DNA of 64,000 bases, from contig NC_026501.1 in the NCBI RefSeq assembly GCF_000182925.2, positions 5,373,917 to 5,437,916 on the forward strand, in the 5' to 3' direction. The position numbers were made by a program, and so were the translations under genes. Every line of letters starts with the position of its first letter. Positions within the stretch are counted from its first letter, which is position 1. This stretch comes from Neurospora crassa OR74A (lineage: Eukaryota; Ascomycota; Sordariomycetes; Sordariales; Sordariaceae). Below are positions 59,739 through 64,000 of this stretch, piece by piece. The notes beneath the pieces were generated by a model. The model did not search any database. It had not been told where the DNA came from and saw nothing but the letters and a program-made list of their open reading frames with translations.

Positions 59739-62020
59739 AACGGCGTTGATTGTACCTTCGGAAGCGTGCGCAAGGGTCGAACAAGGCGATCCGGCAGCCC
59801 GGTCAATCACCGAGCGTGCAAACGAAAGTCTTTGTATAGGTTGAATCGACTGTATTTGGGACGGAAATTACGCGGCTTCTATCGTGACGGCGGGTTCGAC
59901 AGGAATAGTCTTGGTCAATGTCAATGTTAGCCTCAAATTGCTTGAAACCTGTTGAGTCGATGACGGAAAAAGGATCAACAGAGACAACGCAATGGAGAAC
60001 CTCACGCACTGCAGACAGGTTCTAGGAGAAGGTAAAGCACTGTAGCAGATAACTTCAGTTGGACATGCACTCCCGTCCCCGCGGGTGCGGCTAAGGTAGC
60101 ACTGTCTTATTCTTCCCGTGCATTGTGGTGAGGTACCTCTGCATGTATGAATGTGCTCATTCGGGTACGAATATCCCGACCGGGTATCAGCTAGAAAAGA
60201 GGGACATACATACATACCAGCCTCGTCTTGATGAAACGGAGAAGGCGAGTTTGTTGTTGGAAGAACGGATGTGGAAGACGCTTGACAAGACGATTGCGTG
60301 CGCATTTCTTGTTCGGATGTGGATGTCAGGTACAAGCAGAGAGGCTAGGTAGCGGTTGGCACTTGGACCCGTTGACAGCCAGGCACGCCAGGTTCGCCAG
60401 GGGGGATGCCCAGTCAGTGGCCGCCAGTGCTCGAGGTTGGTGGAAACGTGCGGTGGATCCATCATGCGGACCTGACGGCGCACATGGGGAGGCGGGTCGA
60501 CAGCCCAGGGCACTTTTCGGCGTTGTGCCCTGAAATGCAGGAGTGACACAACGGGCCGGGGGTGGTTGCTGCTAATGCATGGACTGCTTCTGCAGGGCCG
60601 TTTGTCCGACTTGGACGGGAAGTTTTGCTTCGATGTGGCCACCTCAAAATACCAGTTCGATACGATCAGACCTATTCCCCAGATTCATAGACTGCTCCCG
60701 TTTACTTGAGCCTGCGTTGAATTGAACGCCGATATCTCAAGGCGTTGCGAATCAGACGTCCAGCTATCCTAATGGTCAACTGAGATTGCAGGTTGTGCCT
60801 TCAAGGGTGAACGTCAAACGAGGAAAATTGGTTCCACTGCAGCTTCCGGGTTTACTGCAATGCAGAGAGGGTATGTAGTAAGATGAGTGAACAGGACCCG
60901 CTGATCAGAGCCACCAACAGACAGCAGGGATAGAATGTTTGAATGAGGTTGAATGCTTTCTCCAGTGACTGCTTTCTGTGTTGAACAGTTAGGCGATGAA
61001 CACACAAACAGGTGGATTTGGTGGGATGGCACCGCCTAGCCCCCATTGTTACGGCACCTGGGCCGCAAGGGCGTCATAATAAAGGCGGGGATATCCCGGT
61101 CCATCATCCTGTCTCCCCGGACTGGTATGTATCAACACATACACTCCGGGTCTAAAGCCAACAAGTTCGCAGTACGCTATAATGATTTTGTATAGCGGGT
61201 TGTTTAATGGACAATTTCTTTCAAACTCTGTGAACCTACACTAGTGAAATGAGCCGTCATCAATTGCTCTGGTGATATACGCGTACTTCAAACTGAGGTC
61301 AGTTCTGGAACATCGATTCAACCATAGTATTGCACGAAGGGAGTTACGCCTGCCGTACCTGCCTTGACTCGGCCATTAGTGACGGGAACTGCCGCCTCAT
61401 CACACCATCGTTTGATCAGAACCTCAGTATATATGTAAATAATATAACATGATATGATTCTCACCGAATCTCTGATCGGGCCCGATTTCGACTGCTGTTC
61501 GTTCCGATCGGGCCCGAGGGAAAGCTGGCCCGTGACCCGTGACGTAGTTGCTTTCGGTCTACGGAAGTAATGCCGACATACTTGACAATTCGTTTACTTC
61601 ACATATCTCGCGAATTAGGGTCACATACGTTAACCCCCTTCTCGTCACCTCATCCAACATCATCCTCGCGTTCCGGGTGCCAACGAATGATCTACCGCCG
61701 CAGGAACAGCGACAATGCCTGGACGGATCTATCTACTCTAAATGGTATCACTGTTCTCAAGGACATATTTAGCCCACCGTTTGTAGAGTTCTTCTTGCTC
61801 CTTCTTTTGATAACAGCAGTAGCCACCTCTTGTATAGCCGCTGCTCGTGGACCTTGTAACCTGATGCACAAGCAGCGATATCATACTCACTTTCCCCCAC
61901 CGAGGTTTCTATGGCCATTAACTAGCATCGCGAGCAATATCAGTGCCATACAGGATGTTCTGAAGGCAATAAATACCGCCCGTCTTAATAATCACACATT
62001 ATGTGACACAGATATCAGGT
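59739..62020. other. Intergenic
   Basis: Upstream of the She3-like gene and downstream of PTA1. Frames here, including 61570..62055 (+), which overlaps the PTA1 3' end, have no domain. No RNA gene or repeat was recognised. Confidence 0.45.
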
Positions 62021-64000
62021 TCATGCAGTCATTGCCTGAGTACCATTGCCAGTAGGGGCGCCGTCGGCGGCAGCATGAGTCTCGGCGAATCCGGGCCGCC
62101 ACCTGTGAAGGTATTTCTCTGCCAGAGGGCGCGCGTCCTCGTCTAAAAAAAAACCAAGCATGTTAGCAAGCAAATCAATCAATATTCGTTGAGAAAGGCA
62201 AAACTTACATTCAACCCAAATCTCATACACCGTGTCCAGAGCTAGCTCCCTCGCTGGTGGCTTCATCATCACCAGATAAAGCAGACTGGTCATAGCGAGC
62301 TGCACCGTAGTCGGATCGCTACAAAGACCCTTGAGGCGACCGAGAAGCTCTTTGCTGAGTTGGGGGATCTCCGACAGGAACCGGGTGAGAACCTTGTCTT
62401 GAGCCGTGATATAACTGAGGAAGCCGTCCATGAGACGCAACGCGCACCGCTCGTAATTCAGCGGTCCATCGAGTTTATTAAGAATTGTTAGTCGGTCGTT
62501 GTACCACTCCTCGCAACACCATGCCACGGCAACCTCGATACGGCGCCGCCAGTCTTCGAGAACGTAGTTGAAAAGCATTTCGCGAATGAGGTTGCCCAGG
62601 CTCATCTGTGGGCGACCAAGAGCGCTACTGGTAGCGTCAGCCTCGCTCTTGACACCGTCCCCTAGGCCTATGGTGCTGCGGGTTGCAAGGCGCGTTATCA
62701 GTGTAAGCCATGAGTCGCGGTCATGGGAGTTGGCGGCCAATCGGTTGAGGCCGGCCTTGGGCTTGCGAACAAGGGGGTCCTCGAGACCTGAGAGAGGCCC
62801 AAATATGCGCATAGCAGTGATCTGGCTGACCTTGACAGCAGTATCCGGATTGAGAACAGGCGGAGGCGGGAGCCTGAACGGGCCGAGAGCTAACGCAGAA
62901 TCAGGCTTGGCGTTCTGCTCAGGTGATTCCTCCGGAGGCGCGTTATCGAGCTTGTTCAGTATTTGTTCAGTATCCTCCGCAGCGTAGAAGTCGGGTTCGT
63001 AGGCGTCGTCATCTTCCTCAACCCCCAAGGCAACCGTCTCGGCATTAACCGAAGCTTGTTGCGCCGTCGCTGTTCCTATGACCGGTACCGGGACTGGTGC
63101 TGCGGCAGGTGCTGCAGCATACAAAGCAATCAATCGGTCACGAACTCCCTATGGCAGTATTAGCATAGTTACCCCTATCAAGAAACTGCCGGAGCCTTAC
63201 ATTGATGGCCATATCCAGCTGCCCTTGGTCTAGTGACGCCAGCGTCCTGACATTAATTCTAGCAGTTAACGAGGTAGGTACTACAGTCACATCGAAGCCC
63301 TGCAAGCCTGTATTGTTAGTGAGACTGAACACTTCAGCCAGAGTATGTGGCCCTGGTGCAAGTGGTTGAATGCGAAGTGGAGGCTGCGGTGCGACTCCTT
63401 CAGTCTTCTGCCTCTTCACATCACCATAACCTGCAGCAGCCTGCTCAGGAAGAGCCCGCTTGCGGTTCGCCTCATCAAAAATGTCCAAACGAGAACGCTG
63501 AAGTCTCTCGTATTGTTGATTGAGGCGTGGCGCTATCGGATTATGAGAATCCCTTGCCCTAGTTAGCAAGAGAAGCATAAGCGGTAACTGGACATTTCTT
63601 ACCTCACAAACAGATGCTTCAAGAGCATCTGGGTTGTCTTCGTCATTGACTTGACGAGAACTTTGTTCTTGGGGGTCATGGGAGAGTTGGCCAGTTTCAG
63701 AGGGTTGAAGTTGAGGACGGCATTTGTAATACGGCTGGAGGTGGCAGGACGAGTGCGGATGAGAATGGACAAAGTGTTGAGAGTGGCATCTACAATCAGA
63801 GCATCACTGTACACGACAAGGGCACCAGCGGTTAGCTAGTTATAGACGTGGAAAAGCAGCCCTTACGTACCTGCTGTTGTCCTGGAGACCACCGAGCATT
63901 CTGTCAAGGAGGCCAATGGCTTCCGCCTCGAGAAGCCGGGGGTCTAGGAACTTGTGATTAGGAGGAATCATAGCCAGGTTGACATCCAGGCCAGAATGCT
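62021..64000 (-). CDS. PTA1: Pta1/symplekin, mRNA 3'-end processing scaffold (5' end outside window)
   Basis: Scaffold subunit of the cleavage and polyadenylation factor. Minus-strand exons in the window are 64000..63871 (partial), 63806..63603, 63558..63201, 63148..62209 and 62142..62021, joined in frame for 583 codons; the start lies beyond 64000. The first part is the symplekin/Pta1 N-terminal HEAT-repeat domain (LLEAEAIGLLDRMLGGLQDNSSDALIVDATLNTLS...). A central linker has KRQKTEG and acidic EEDDDAYEPDFY segments. The helical C-terminal half contains LGNLIREMLFNYVLEDWRRR and LNYERCALRLMDGFLSYI. The last intron (62143..62208, 66 bases) has no in-frame stop. Splicing turns WVECKF into WVEYEDARPLAEKY, which fits the family better. 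Most of the protein is present; identity is by domain resemblance. Confidence 0.85.

Noticed and set aside
61570-62055. 161-codon plus-strand frame with a hydrophobic segment
   Set aside because: Overlaps the last PTA1 exon on the other strand, weak start context, no family match.

Overview
The window is nuclear DNA from a filamentous ascomycete (Pezizomycotina, most likely a Sordariomycete). Genes have short introns with GTRAGT-type donors and CTAAC/CTGAC branch sites. The families present (Crh transglycosylase, CYP52-like P450, fungal LSD1 with SWIRM and HMG box, She3, CaMK I) are typical of that group, and one AT-rich block carries the scars of repeat-induced point mutation (RIP). I did not try to name a species.

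Layout: 1.9-3.9 kb GH20 beta-N-acetylhexosaminidase (+); 6.9-8.7 kb CYP52-like P450 (+); 9.0-10.9 kb class I/II aminotransferase (-); 14.5-15.7 kb GH16 Crh-type GPI protein (+); 16.6-19.7 kb DNA topoisomerase I (-); 21.4-28.1 kb RIP-degraded AT-rich island; 28.9-30.3 kb mitochondrial ATP synthase gamma (+); 31.4-35.7 kb LSD1/KDM1-type amine oxidase with HMG box (-); 36.8-39.1 kb VPS33 (-); 40.1-40.7 kb UBE2W-like E2 (-); 43.4-45.1 kb CaMK (+); 47.1-48.3 kb unrecognised low-complexity protein (-); 52.9-54.2 kb ABC transporter pseudogene (+); 54.5-57.3 kb uncharacterised fungal protein interrupted by an in-frame TAG (-); 58.5-59.7 kb She3-like coiled-coil protein (-); 62.0-64.0 kb Pta1/symplekin, cut by the window edge (-). 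Most are housekeeping genes with no operon-like link. Spacers of 1-4.5 kb separate many of them.

The main discovery is the island at 21.36-28.08 kb. It has no open frame above 60 codons, but ignoring stops it still reads as two genes facing tail to tail. The + strand (about 21.38-24.45 kb) reads as a roughly 1,000-codon protein resembling the fungal DUF6589 family. The - strand (about 27.6-25.5 kb) reads as a RecQ-like helicase with motifs I, II and V/VI in order and at normal spacing. Stops fall at positions that read best as Gln or Trp, as CpA-to-TpA RIP predicts. A tRNA/SINE-like block lies between the two relics and a cluster of GCA-loop GC-rich palindromes sits at the right edge. I infer a dead two-gene mobile element (DUF6589 protein plus RecQ-like helicase). 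Its termini could not be found by eye.

Exon boundaries below are my own splice-site reading; each was checked for frame continuity across the joins.
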